Below, piece after piece: positions 1-9,798 of a DNA stretch of 64,000 nt (position 1 is the first letter of the stretch; every line of letters begins with the position of its first letter). The notes under the pieces were generated by a model, which made no database searches, had not been told where the DNA came from, and saw nothing but the letters and a program-made list of their open reading frames with translations. A program made the position numbers and the translations under genes. The stretch is from Termitomyces sp. T153. Lineage: Eukaryota; Basidiomycota; Agaricomycetes; Agaricales; Lyophyllaceae. Location of the stretch: contig JACKQL020000065.1 in NCBI GenBank assembly GCA_018296165.2, positions 1 to 64,000 on the forward strand. Direction: 5' to 3'.

Positions 1-3000
1 TCCTTTCTTCCCTTAGCTCTTGTAGTTTAGATGGAGTGATATCAATCCATTCTTCTATACTGGTAGGCAGCATGATGTGTTGCCTAGCCTTGTAAGGAAT
101 GACCCTGAATGCTGCCACCCTTTCTTGCCACACAGTACCATCCAACTCTGCCACTATGTAGTTGCCCCCTTTAGTTCTTGTGAGCACTACCATAGGTCCC
201 CAATAGCGAGCAGACATCTTCCCACTCAATGACTTGGCTGCCACCATATTCCTAACCAATACTAAGTCTTTTGGCTTGAACTTGTACTCTTTAATAGAGG
301 TTTCATTTTCTCTTGTGAAATTCTCTGCCCATTTCAACTTTTCCTTACTAACTCTGCTCCTCATCTCCTCCACATGCTGATAGTGCTTTGCCAATGCTTG
401 AGCCCTGAGGCCAACTAGTTCTTCAGTAGACACTGGTCCTTCAGGCCAGTCCACTAACCAAGTTGCCTCCACTAAGTCCAATGGTAGAATAGGATGTGCT
501 CCAGTTACTAAGAAAAAGGGGGAACACCCAAACCTCTTTCTAACTGTGATCCTGTCTGCCCACATTACATGCCAGAAGAACCAATACCACTTGGTCTTGT
601 CTTCACAGGCTTTATACAAGGCTTGCCTCACATCCCAATGTGGTCTTTCTATCCTTCCATTAGCTCTAGAATTATAGGGAGCAATAGTTATGCCCTGTAT
701 TCCATACTTCTTAGATAGCCAATGTACCACCTTTGTAAACTGCCCAGCATTGTCTGTCACAATGTTGCTTATACACCCCCATCTACAGATTACTTCTTCA
801 AATAGCCACTGCCCAATCAACTTGTGGTTGTCCTTCCTCAAAGGTCTACCTTCCATCCATGAGGTCAAAGCACACCTCCCATGTACAATATATTTACACC
901 CATTTGAACTTGGTGTCATATGCATGGTATCCAAGTGTATGGTTTCAAATATACTGGGAGTATAAGCTACCACTGGTTGCCTGCACACTGCCACCTTCTG
1001 ACGAACTTGGCAAGCATGACAAGTGTCTATGTACCACTTTACATCTGCTTCCATTTCTGGCCACCAAAACCTTTCCTCTAACAAGGCTTTAGTTGCAAAG
1101 GTCCCTCTATGGCCTAGTGCATCATGGGCTGACTTCAACATGTACATCCTCCTGTCCTTCTCTATCACTAGCTTGTGTTTTCCTTCTTCTCCTCTTCTAT
1201 AGAGCCTTCCTTTAAGATCAAAGAAGAATTGTCTTGCAAACTTGAAAAACTGTCCTTCCTTCATCCCTAACACTTCTCTTTGTACTTTTCCAGGATGCCT
1301 AAGCCAGTCCTGTACTAGAGGCAAGAGACTATCTAAGGTTTTCCCCTTCTCTGTTCTTCTTTCTTCTTGGTACTCTCCTACTGTAGAGGAAGAGGGTTCT
1401 TCTGGTAACAAGAGTGTAGACAAAGTTAGAACTGCCACTGGATTCAAGGTAGTTCCAGCTTTATTACTCTTCTCTTGCAACCTTAAGCCTATCCCCTGCT
1501 CCCTGTCTCTACCCAACTTCACTTCTTCTTGCACATCTTCTGGAGATGTTGCTAGCAAGTAACCTCCTCTTGTGTCAATCTGGTCTATGAAGTCTTCCAA
1601 CTTGAGGGGCACATGCTCCTCCCAACCAGGTACTTTGTTAATCTCATCTGGGTATTCAAAGATCATTGGTTTGGGATCATCCAATAGTGACTGATCTACA
1701 GGAGCATACTCCTCATCCCCTGGCTGCTTCTCCCTGCGAGATAAACCATCCATACTGAAAGTCTTCCCTGGGACATGCCTCAAGGTGAAGTGATACATAA
1801 GTACAGCTTCCACCCAGCGCATTATAGTGGCATTAGGCCCAATCCCTGGATTGCTTAGCATCCCTTTCAGGTACTTAGCATCACTCTCAACAATAAGCTT
1901 CCTGCACCCTAGTAACCAATAGCTGCTGACTTGCAAGGCTCTCATAAGCCCATACAACTCCCTCTTAGGTTGTGAAAACCTGGCTTCTCTCTCATTCAGA
2001 GTGATTGACCCTAGTCTAGCACAAGTCCTTATCTTGGGATTGCTACCATCCTCCTGGAAGATACCAAACCCAACAGCCATCCAAGAAGTGTCCACTGCCA
2101 GGATTACAGCACCTTCAGACTCATAGTCTATGGGTTTCAGGGCTGCACAACTTGCTAACCTCCTCTTCATTTCCTTCATAGCCTCCTTCTGTTCTTCTCC
2201 CCAGACAAAGGCCACATCTTCCTTAGTCAACCTATTAATAGGTTCTGAGATCTTGGCATAATCTTGGATGAACATCCTAAATGTGCCACAAGTCCCCAGA
2301 AACTTTCTAACCTCTGAGACATTATGACAGTCTCCCCAGCTCATGACTACTGCATATCTCTTTGTTTCTGGCTTGCAACCTTCATAAGAGCACAAGTGAC
2401 CTACTACAGTTATTTCATCTGCACATAGCACAGACTTAATCCCTGAAAAGGTTCCTCCAGCATACTTGATGCGCTGCACAATCCTATTCACATTGTTCAG
2501 ATGCTCCCATACAAAGCACCTAATCCCCTTGTTTTCTGCAATGGTCTCATAACCTCCCCCTTCTAGCTCATACCTAGTCTCTGGTCCTCTTATTGGAACA
2601 TCATCAATGTAAGGCCAAGTGAGATGGGGTATTTCTTCCTGCAAGATATAAGTAACATCATCATGGAATATAGGAACTGAATTAGTCCATCCCATTGGTA
2701 ATGTAACCAATCTCAGAGCTCCATAGGGTGTCTGAAAGGTTGTATAATCTCTGGACTTGGGGTCCAAAGTTCTTTCATCATATCCAACATAGAGATCACA
2801 CATGCCTCCACATGCTCTTCCAGCAAAGTGGTTGGCTAGCTCTTCTGTAGCAGGAGGTACTCCAGAATGTGCTATTGTGACCTTGTTTAGAGGTTCCAGA
2901 CTATGCACAATCCTTAGACTTTTCCCATCCTTCTTCAGAACTGCAAACCATTGGGATCTATATGAGGAATTTGACCTCTCATAAACCCCTGCTTCCAACT

Positions 3001-3700
3001 TCCTCTTAATCTCCTTGCACAGATCATTGTACTTTCCAGGAGGAATGGGTCTGTTCTTCAACACCCATGGCTGGTGAGGTACTACTGGCATCACCACTGG
3101 TGGAAAGTATTCCTCTTTGAACTTCCCCTTCTGACTATCATTCCATGCAAAAGCTTCATTTTGCTGCATCATCAAGTGGTGCAGTAACTTTCTTTCTTCT
3201 GGCCATAGAAACTCCCCTTCATGTGCTTTGTCTATAATCTGTTTGCACTCCTCTGTGTACCTCCCAGTAGGTCTGAATTCAGGTGGATTTGGATTCAAAG
3301 GTGGCATATCCTTTAAAGGGTCCCCAATGATATTCCTCTCTATCCTGAACTCTTCTGGTGTAGTACCTAGGACTGGCCTAACTTTCTTGGCTACAGGCTT
3401 ATACTTCCCAAACACTTGTACTGTTTCTTCCTGGCTTTTCTCCCCCCCACTCTTGAATTCTTCAGGTAGGTATCCTAGCTCCCCATTCAGATAAGCTCCT
3501 AATAACTGCCCTGTCCTTTCTCCTGCTACTCCAGTGGCATGGTAAGCATACAAGAATGCATCCTTGAGTTCTTGCTGCTCAAAGCTCTTCTCCTTAACAC
3601 AGTACCCCTTAATCCAGAAACCCTCCTCTTCACTGCCCTCTATCATTACTGCAGCCTCTCCTTGGTCAGGGATCAATTCCTCAAGGCTGACACTTTTCCC
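1..3700 (-). CDS. pol: Pol polyprotein of Element I (RT, RNase H, integrase), partial
   Basis: Replication and integration enzymes of the element, open for more than 1230 codons to the window edge, hence incomplete. Reverse transcriptase lies near 3000-2450 and has the LPMGWTNS motif and the active-site box PYIDD. RNase H lies near 2150-1700, with AVDTS, NEREARFSQPKRELYGL and DAKYLKGML. Integrase follows: the zinc-binding C-x2-C (CHAC) is near 1015-1045, core aspartates are in HLDTMHM and VTDNAGQF, and the glutamate is in ANGRIERPHWD. Near 250-190 is the GPY/F-like RYWGPMVV module. Frame use requires the -1 slip at 3694-3700. No stop or frameshift is visible in the part seen. Confidence 0.92.
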
Positions 3701-4695
3701 AAGTCTTCATTTTTGTCAGGAGGTTTCTTCCCTCTCTCAAAGGTGGGTAGTGCAGTTCTCTTCCCAGTATTAGGGTCCCTGATGGTGATAATTGCACTCC
3801 CATCCTTCAAGTTCTGCACATTGCTCTCTGTTGCTGTGTCAAATGGCCTCCCCAGTAGTACTGTATAGGCAGGTTTCTCAAATATATGCACTTGCAAGTA
3901 TATTGTGAAACCTTCAGCAAACTTGAAGGGCACATTCTTAGCCATTCCCAAAGACTCATTGACTTGTTGATTGGCACTCTCCATGCACAGTCTTATGTCA
4001 GGATCCCAAGTTAGGCCCAAACTTAGAGCTTTGTCCAAGGCCATGCACACAATCTGAGACCCACTATCCAATATGGCTTCCACCTTAGCCTGGTCATTCA
4101 CACTAGGGTACAGAGACCTTAACACCTGCAAGTCTCTAGCCACATAGACCATTTCAGGCCTATCCCCTGGTGGAAGCTGTTCCAAGAAGGTAGCAACACA
4201 GTCTTCATGAACCACTGATCCCTTTGGAATTCCTTCTTCTTCACCTTTTGAGATATGATAACTTGGCTGAGGCAAGTCATCTATATTGACTTGTGCCATC
4301 ACAGATTCCTCCTCACTATCCTGCACAAAGACCTTGGCTGCTGACCACTTGGTAGCACCTTCTTTCTTTCTCCAGGTCTTCTCCAAAGCTTCCTGTATTG
4401 CTGGTACCTTCAACAGTTCCCTGGTAGAGACTGTTACTTCACTATCCAGTATTTTACTAACAATTTCTTCCTCCTTTCTTTGCCATATTCTGGGTTGATA
4501 CAAGTCTTTCTTCTCATTTTGAAATTTTATCACTCTGTCTCCATTAACAGCAGGCACCTGCTCAAATGGCAGACTTCCTTTTTCTATCTCTATGACCCCC
4601 CTTTGCCTTCTTAGATCACTCTCAGGTGGTAGTGGTGTCCTCAATTCAGGCTGGACCTTGCCATCTACCACCCTCCTTGAGTTCTCTAAAAACCC
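3673..4695 (-). CDS. Retropepsin-type protease frame of Element I
   Basis: Aspartic protease read as a Gag fusion after -1 frameshifting. The frame has no ATG near its beginning and starts in register from the heptamer at 4689-4695, so independent initiation is unlikely. The catalytic motif is ILDSGS (D-S-G), near 4060-4090, within a hydrophobic context, followed by the flap-like and C-terminal hydrophobic segment TVLLGRPF typical of retroviral-like proteases. A roughly 200-residue charged N-terminal extension precedes the protease fold. The frame ends at TGA 3673-3675, 19 bases past a second slippery heptamer that leads to pol. Confidence 0.85.
   Translation of the reverse strand, partial: GFLENSRRVVDGKVQPELRTPLPPESDLRRQRGVIEIEKGSLPFEQVPAVNGDRVIKFQNEKKDLYQPRIWQRKEEEIVSKILDSEVTVSTRELLKVPAIQEALEKTWRKKEGATKWSAAKVFVQDSEEESVMAQVNIDDLPQPSYHISKGEEEGIPKGSVVHEDCVATFLEQLPPGDRPEMVYVARDLQVLRSLYPSVNDQAKVEAILDSGSQIVCMALDKALSLGLTWDPDIRLCMESANQQVNESLGMAKNVPFKFAEGFTIYLQVHIFEKPAYTVLLGRPFDTATESNVQNLKDGSAIITIRDPNTGKRTALPTFERGKKPPDKNEDLGKVSALRN
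3694..3700 (-). promoter_or_regulatory. Putative -1 ribosomal frameshift site, protease to pol
   Basis: The minus-strand heptamer is G GGA AAA in register with the protease codons TTG GGA AAA GTG. Slipping back one base gives GGG AAA AGT GTC AGC, which is exactly the pol frame, open from here to the left edge. The protease stop follows 19 bases downstream. With 4689-4695 this gives a two-step gag/pro/pol arrangement. Confidence 0.75.
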
Positions 4696-5963
4696 TCCTG
4701 TTTCTGCTGCTGGGTGCCCTTCTCATAAACCTGACTCCTAGTGGTTATTAGACTTGACACCAAGTTCTGCAATTCCTCTATCTTCTTCTCCAAGTCTTCT
4801 TTCTCCTTGGGGACTGCCTGCACATAAGTAGCTACACTTGGCATAGTTACTAAGGGTTCTTCTACCCAACCATAGAAGGCTGCAGCTTTTGGATCCATGA
4901 TTGTATTGACCCTTTCTTTAGGAGGCACATTAGGTGGACTCCTGGGAATGGGATCCCCAGAAGGTAACCTAGGCCTGCCTTCAAAAAGAATGAGCTTTCC
5001 CTCTTGGAGTTGAGTTTTGAGGTATCCACAATCATTGGTACGATGTCCTAGCTCCCAACAATGATAACAATTTATCCCAGCAGCTGTATTGCTGTTGCCT
5101 TGGAACTGCATGGTCTGCAGAGTCTGTGCAGGTACCCCAATCCTATTCTGCAGTCCCCCTTGCACAGAAGTCTGACTTTTTGCCTTCCACTCATTGTTCA
5201 TGGTCTGCATAAATCCCCTCAAGCTACTCATCTCTTTTCCCAAAGCCATAACTCCATCCTGAAGGTTGGCTAACCTTCCCTCAGTCTCCAAATCAGCCTC
5301 CTGTTTAACCTTGATCATCCCTGGCCCTCTTTCTTTTATAGTTTCTTCACTCCTGAAGGAAGTTCCAGAGTCTACTAAAATAGCCACTATGTTTATGACT
5401 TCTTTCAGATCAAATCTGTCATCTTTGTGTCTCTTCCTGTTAACATCACTATAATGTCCATATTTCTGTAATGCTTGGGCCAAGATGAGCTCCCTGAATG
5501 CTGGAGTAAAGCATTTAGTGAATTTCTCTACCAGTGCTCCATTCCCCAATACTCCTGTCAACTTCTTGGCCTCTGCTCTGAACTTCCTGACAAGTGCATG
5601 AATTTCTTCTGTGTCATTCTGACTTAATCTGGCATGCTCTTTGCAGATCTTGTCAAGCATGGCCACACTTCCTTCTTCAGATATTGCTTCTGGATAAGAA
5701 CTCTGCACTTCTTTGACAAAGGTCTCCCAGCTTGATCCATCACTAAAACTGTCCAATCCTCTCCATTCACTGTCTGTTTCTGCATCCACATACTCTGTTA
5801 CTCTTTCCTTTCTTTCTTCATCATCATTTATTCCTGCAGCCTTGAAGAGGCTTTCCATCTTCCGGATGAAGCGGCAGACTTCTGATGGCTGAGTATGAGT
5901 GAAGCGAGGTGCATCACGGCTTGTAGACAGTGGTAACTTTTGTTTTGAAACTTCTGCTGGCAT
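4686..5963 (-). CDS. gag: Gag polyprotein of Element I
   Basis: Structural capsid/nucleocapsid protein of the element. The open frame extends to 6230, but the first ATG is at 5963 (MPAEVSKQKL...), so I place the start there, giving about 425 aa; a start further upstream would need a non-AUG codon or splicing. The middle has the helical charged look of gypsy capsid (WRGLDSF..., WETFVKEV). A single zinc knuckle of the form C-x2-C-x4-H-x4-C (CYHCWELGHRTNDC) lies near 5040-5080. The C-terminus is a short coiled coil rich in E, L and K followed by a Q-rich tail. The TAG stop at 4686-4688 directly follows a slippery heptamer, which would fuse Gag to the protease frame. Confidence 0.88.
   Translation of the reverse strand: MPAEVSKQKLPLSTSRDAPRFTHTQPSEVCRFIRKMESLFKAAGINDDEERKERVTEYVDAETDSEWRGLDSFSDGSSWETFVKEVQSSYPEAISEEGSVAMLDKICKEHARLSQNDTEEIHALVRKFRAEAKKLTGVLGNGALVEKFTKCFTPAFRELILAQALQKYGHYSDVNRKRHKDDRFDLKEVINIVAILVDSGTSFRSEETIKERGPGMIKVKQEADLETEGRLANLQDGVMALGKEMSSLRGFMQTMNNEWKAKSQTSVQGGLQNRIGVPAQTLQTMQFQGNSNTAAGINCYHCWELGHRTNDCGYLKTQLQEGKLILFEGRPRLPSGDPIPRSPPNVPPKERVNTIMDPKAAAFYGWVEEPLVTMPSVATYVQAVPKEKEDLEKKIEELQNLVSSLITTRSQVYEKGTQQQKQEGF
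4689..4695 (-). promoter_or_regulatory. Putative -1 ribosomal frameshift site, gag to protease
   Basis: On the minus strand the heptamer is G GGT TTT, in the canonical X XXY YYZ form and in register with the gag codons, immediately followed by the gag stop TAG. A -1 slip reads GGG TTT TTA GAG and enters the protease frame, which is open through 3673. Function is inferred from the motif, its register and the position of the stop. I have not modelled a downstream stimulatory structure. Confidence 0.75.
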
Positions 5964-6284
5964 GTTGAATGTTTGATTTTGTAATGTTGATGTATTGTGA
6001 TTGTTAGTGGTCTTCTTTCTGCTTGCTCTTAAGATTTGTTCAGGGTCCTCAACACTAATTAGATTGAGTGCTTTAGTCTTGTTGCTGTGGGTTGTGGGCT
6101 TGTGAACTTGCTCTGTGGTGTTGACCCTTTGCTTTGGCACTGTTCTCTTCAGTCTTTCTGGGGTAGACCCTCTTGGTGCAAACAATATTTTGATTTTAGC
6201 TTGATGTGTGAACCCTGCTTGCTGGTCCACAAAGTCTTGAACTTGATAACAGTGCTTCTTCTTGTAAACTTTCTAAGCCAAAGC

Positions 6285-6302
6285 CCCTCGCGGTGGGCTC
6301 CA
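6285..6302 (-). other. Candidate primer-binding site of Element I
   Basis: Two bases inside the LTR edge the minus strand reads TGGAGCCCACCGCGAGGG, beginning with TGG as expected for pairing with a tRNA CCA end. I could not assign the tRNA, and it is not an obvious initiator-methionine match. It contains two CpGs in an otherwise CpG-starved element, consistent with constraint from pairing to a tRNA. Confidence 0.55.
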
Positions 6303-6304
6303 GA

Positions 6305-7268
6305 TGTAGTACTGGGTTAGAGTAATACTGATAGTTCTGGGGCTTTCTTGAAGACTTAGGCAGTCTACTCCAATTCCACACTGATGTCTTGATGAATGCT
6401 TGAAGTTGAAGGGGTTTACTTCCAAAATATTTCTATTCTGAATGCAGAGGGGTCTCAACAAACTCCAGCCTAAGTGATTCACTCCCTGGGAACCACCGAG
6501 CCTTTGCCTATTAATTGCCTGTCCATTTACTACTCTACTTGGGCTTTTTATACCTCTTTCTACAGTGCACAGACCACCCCCTACATGTGACTTTTGGTTC
6601 CATACTTTCCAGCCCCTTATTCATAACTGTTATTCTAATTCCCCCTTTTGGCATGCCTGTTTCAGTGCCACAGGCCAGTTCCTGGTTCCATCATTCCTCC
6701 TTTGCATTCTTAGCTTCCATTTGCCCCATTTATCTCTCCCTCCTTTGTATTTCTCCCATTCATATTCTTCCCCATTCAGATTCTTTCCCATTCAGATTCT
6801 TCCATTCATCTGTTCCCTCCCATTCATTCCATTCATCTTCCTTTGTTCATTTCATATTCTTCCATTCATCTTCCTTTCCCTTCCCTTCATTCCATTCATT
6901 TCATATTCTTCCATTCATCTTCCTTTCCCTTCCCTTCATTCCATTCTTTCTCATTCATTCCCCTTTACCTCCTTTCAGTCAACATTCCAATCTGGTTATT
7001 CTTAGATCAGATCTAGATCTTGCCAGAATTGATGCCACTCAGGTGCTTTTGCCAGTCCCATGCTTCCCCTCTCATTACAGTGATTGGACTATTATTGAGT
7101 GTATAGTCTAGTATAGTCCTTGTTCTATCCTGTTCTGTCTTTCTTCTGGTGTATTTAAAGGGATAATGTTGCTGGGACTTGTTTTACCAGGAGGCTTACA
7201 GTTTTCAGCCTTAATAAATGTTTGTTTTGACTTCTAGTGTTTATTATGTTCCCAATGGTGTGACAACA
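6305..7268 (-). repeat. 5' LTR of Element I (about 964 bp)
   Basis: On the minus strand it begins TGTTGTCACACC and ends ACTACA, giving TG..CA ends with imperfect terminal inverted repeats. A TATAAAAAG box on the minus strand at 6544-6552 would start transcription toward gag. Positions 6760-6970 are a pyrimidine/purine-biased simple tract on the plus strand (repeats of CATTC and CTTCC), which generates long meaningless open frames. The partner LTR is outside the window, so target duplication and LTR age cannot be checked. Confidence 0.78.
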
Positions 7269-8374
7269 TTGTATCACTAGGTCTTGGTCTCTGTGCACCT
7301 TGTCACACTCCTGCTGGACCCTATTGCAGTCCCTCTCAATCCTCTAGACCTCCTTCTCATGTGACACCAGCAGTCAGATTAGTGCTCCTACTTGTTGCTG
7401 CTAGAACATCTCAGAAACTGTGGGATAAGGACCAATGGCCCCACTAAAATCCCCAACCAGGACTCTCATATCTGGAAAGTACACATGTGGCCCTGGAGGG
7501 CTTGCCATCAACTCCTCCCCCCAGGGTTATTTGCTAAGCCCCACCTCTGATGTGGGGGACACATGCCACATGCCCTTGTTGCATGCCATCAAGGCCCCCT
7601 CTCTCCATCCACCCCATGCAGGTCCCACCTTCATTGGAGACTGCCTTGCACCCTCTCCACCCTCCACTTCAGACCTCCAACCTGACACCTTGCCCTTATG
7701 CCCTTCAAGCAGTTGCTCCACCACCCATGCCACATCCCACTCCTGCTCCTCCAACATGCAAGCCACATGCCAACTCAGCAAGATTAGGCACTTCTCATAC
7801 CTTGTACAACAGGGAATGCACACTGAGGTGTCCTAGTGGGAGCCCTGCATCAGCTCCTTGATCTCACAGTGCTTCCTGTGGCAAGCACAAAGGGCACACT
7901 ATGAGATCAAATAGGTCAAGGCCCAACACAATGATGCTGGATACTTACTAGAGCTTCTACTTGACACCACTCCAGGGTCAGAGGACCTTGCACTCACACC
8001 ACTGCCTCTGCAAACTTCTCCAGGGTCACCTCTGCCTGGGCAACCTGCAACACCTTCAGAACCACCTGAATCTCCTCCAGACCACAATTAGGCCTCAAAG
8101 AATGCTTTGTCAATGCTGGGGCCAATGGTGCTGAAACCTTGCTCTGTAACAAAACCCCCAATGAGCCAGCCACCACTGCAGACAACTCTGTTAAGCTTGG
8201 TCAGCAGCTCCAGAATACAGAGAAAACACAACTGCACTCATGGCTACAGTACATAGCCTTTATGTGTTGGCAGCCACAATAGGAATCAGATTTCTTTAAG
8301 GAAGAGGGAGCAGGAGACATTGAGAGTGATGCAGATGATGCTGACAATGCTGAGGAGTAGGCAGAAGAAGACAT
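7269..8374 (-). pseudogene. Antisense accessory gene of family A, decayed copy
   Basis: Homologous to the spliced gene at 24990-26685. The ATG at 8372-8374 opens MSSSAYS, identical to the intact copy. Exon 1 retains the block AQAEVTLEKFAEAV. A 50-nt GTAAGT..ATAG intron (7899-7948) sits at the same place as intron 1 of the intact gene. Exon 2 keeps all six cysteines of the cluster, C-x2-C-x6-C-x15-C-x2-C-x6-C, and the following block YEKC...LSWHVAC. Stops are present, including TAG between the two cysteine groups. Homology continues to the Element I insertion, near the start of the coiled coil. It gives independent support for the gene's exon structure and the cysteine cluster. Confidence 0.85.
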
Positions 8375-8585
8375 GGGGAAATCTGGAGGCCCCAGGGTGC
8401 ATTCTGACCCTTTTAATTTCTCAAAAAAAGCTTCTTGATGGGTGACAATCCTGCTTTGACTTCATTACCCATGCTGCCATGGCTGCAAATTTGATCAATA
8501 TTGCTTATGCTTTGATTCCTATGCCCCTGCCAATCCCTGCCTCTTGCCCCACACCTTGAGAGTCTCAATGCTGAAAGGGGAGTGA
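8375..8585. other. Leader of the antisense gene and polypurine tract, Element II
   Basis: This is the 211-bp spacer between the antisense start and the LTR, matching 24776-24989 of Element V. It retains the TTGATCAATATTG block (near 8491-8503) and an AT-rich TTAAAAG-like box on the minus strand about 35 bp upstream of the antisense ATG. A purine tract ending GGGGAGTGA abuts the LTR at 8585, as expected for the plus-strand primer of a plus-sense element. Confidence 0.7.
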
Positions 8586-9634
8586 TGTCATAACCTGCTC
8601 CTGCACTCCTGGACCTTCTTCCAGGTCACTCTGCTTTCCTAGAGCACTCCCCAATGCTCCTCCCAACCTACCCCAACCTTTGTTGACCCACAGTGCCTGC
8701 CCTGGCTAACTCCAGTGCTTCTTTGGCAAATCCTGATAACCTCCTGGCAAACCCCAACACATCCTCTGTGAGCCTCCTCAGCTTCTTCTCTTGCTTACAA
8801 GACCCCCAAGCCCCTCTGACACTTCCCCTGACTTAGGCAGTCATTAACTAACCATCCCCACAATCTACATAACCCTTCTGGAGTTCTCTGATAACTGTGG
8901 GACAGACCATGTTCTCATCAGAATATCACTGCAGCCTGCCCTCCAATCAGAACTGACACCCATCAACCCTGCACAGTTGTAACAAACCCTGCTGTCACAC
9001 TCCAACTCCTAGAGAATGTCCAGCAGTTAGTATATAAAGACATAGAGTAGCATCTGTGACCTTAGTCTCAATATTACATTAACTAGTTACTTGTGTCTTG
9101 TGTTTCTTTCTGTCTCTGTTTCTATTTTTAGTCTTGAATTTATATTCTCTCTTGGTTCTGTCTCATTTCATCTCCATCTCACCTTAACTGTCTCCATCTC
9201 CATTGTTTTCCTAAGTTTCTTTCATCTCTGATGTCATTACAAACTCTGTGCATGTGCTATGACCTTCAAACATTCTTATGACCACTCTGGACCTCATCCC
9301 TTGTTCAGCCCTAGAACCCATCAGTCCTGATTGATCCCCCATCAAACTCTGGGTCTGCTCCCATCACTGGCAAAGCCTCCACTTACTCCACAGTCTATTT
9401 ACATGCCCACAAACTTGTTCCTAATGCCCACCCAAGCCCAATGCTTAATATACTTGGTCTTAGACTTTCCTAGAATACTCTGGGCTTGCTCAGACTGCTT
9501 TTCTTAGCTTCCCCTTCCAAGTCCCTATAGTCCACACCACCCTGGAATGCTAGGTTATAAGTGCAGGATACCATGTCCACCTAGTAAGGACTTACCCAGT
9601 GTAGCTGAGCCCCTGTAGTCAGCGAAACCTGACA
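8586..9634 (+). repeat. Family-A 3' LTR of Element II
   Basis: Begins TGTCATAACC and ends AACCTGACA, a CpG-decayed match to the family-A LTR (TGTCACGACC...CCTGACA in sense orientation). It contains the TATATAAAG promoter box near 9034 and a decayed TTAATATTACATTAA stretch where other copies carry TCTTGATATT. CpG is nearly absent. Its terminal roughly 100 bp are duplicated immediately downstream. Confidence 0.82.
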
Positions 9635-9753
9635 GCAAGTATCTGAAGTCCACACCCTCCCTAGAGTGCTAGGTTATAAGCACAGAACATCACATCCACC
9701 TAATAAGGACTTGCCCAGTATAGCTGAGTCCCTGTGGTCAGCAGAACCTGACA
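9635..9753 (+). repeat. Tandem duplication of the family-A LTR tail
   Basis: Positions 9655-9753 repeat roughly 9538-9634: each copy runs from the CTAGGTTATAAG block through GGACTTRCCCAGT to CCTGACAGCA. The two copies have diverged at many positions, so the duplication is old. It adds a second LTR end without a second LTR start. Confidence 0.75.
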
Positions 9754-9798
9754 GCAGGCCATAGTGACACACTAGTGTGGGTCCATAACATGTGCTAG

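Larger units (their letters stand above)
1..7268 (-). mobile_element. Element I: Ty3/gypsy LTR retrotransposon, truncated by window edge
   Basis: Minus-strand order is 5' LTR (6305-7268), primer-binding site, gag, protease, then pol with reverse transcriptase, RNase H and integrase, running off the left edge so the 3' LTR is not visible. All three frames are open without internal stops, so the copy may be recently active. It is extremely poor in CpG: by eye about a dozen in the first 6.3 kb, several of them in the primer-binding site. It interrupts the antisense pseudogene of Element II at 7268/7269, so it is the younger of the two. RNase H residues resemble those of family B (Elements III and VI), suggesting related lineages. 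Confidence 0.93.
7269..9753 (+). mobile_element. Element II: 3' part of a decayed family-A element
   Basis: Only the 3' end survives: part of the antisense gene, leader, polypurine tract and 3' LTR. The LTR reads TGTCATAACC...CCTGACA on the plus strand, so the element's sense strand is plus and the accessory gene is on the minus strand, as in Element V in mirror image. It is heavily CpG-depleted, with CpG sites of Element V appearing as TpG or CpA. The left end is cut by Element I; gag and pol are not in the window. Confidence 0.85.

Noticed and set aside
6515..7111. 198-codon Phe/Ser/His/Pro-rich frame
   Set aside because: Lies in the LTR of Element I and reflects a CATTC/CTTCC simple tract.
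7435..7861. Plus-strand frames opposite the antisense pseudogene in Element II
   Set aside because: Complement of the minus-strand cysteine-cluster exon, which has clear homology to 25453-26323.
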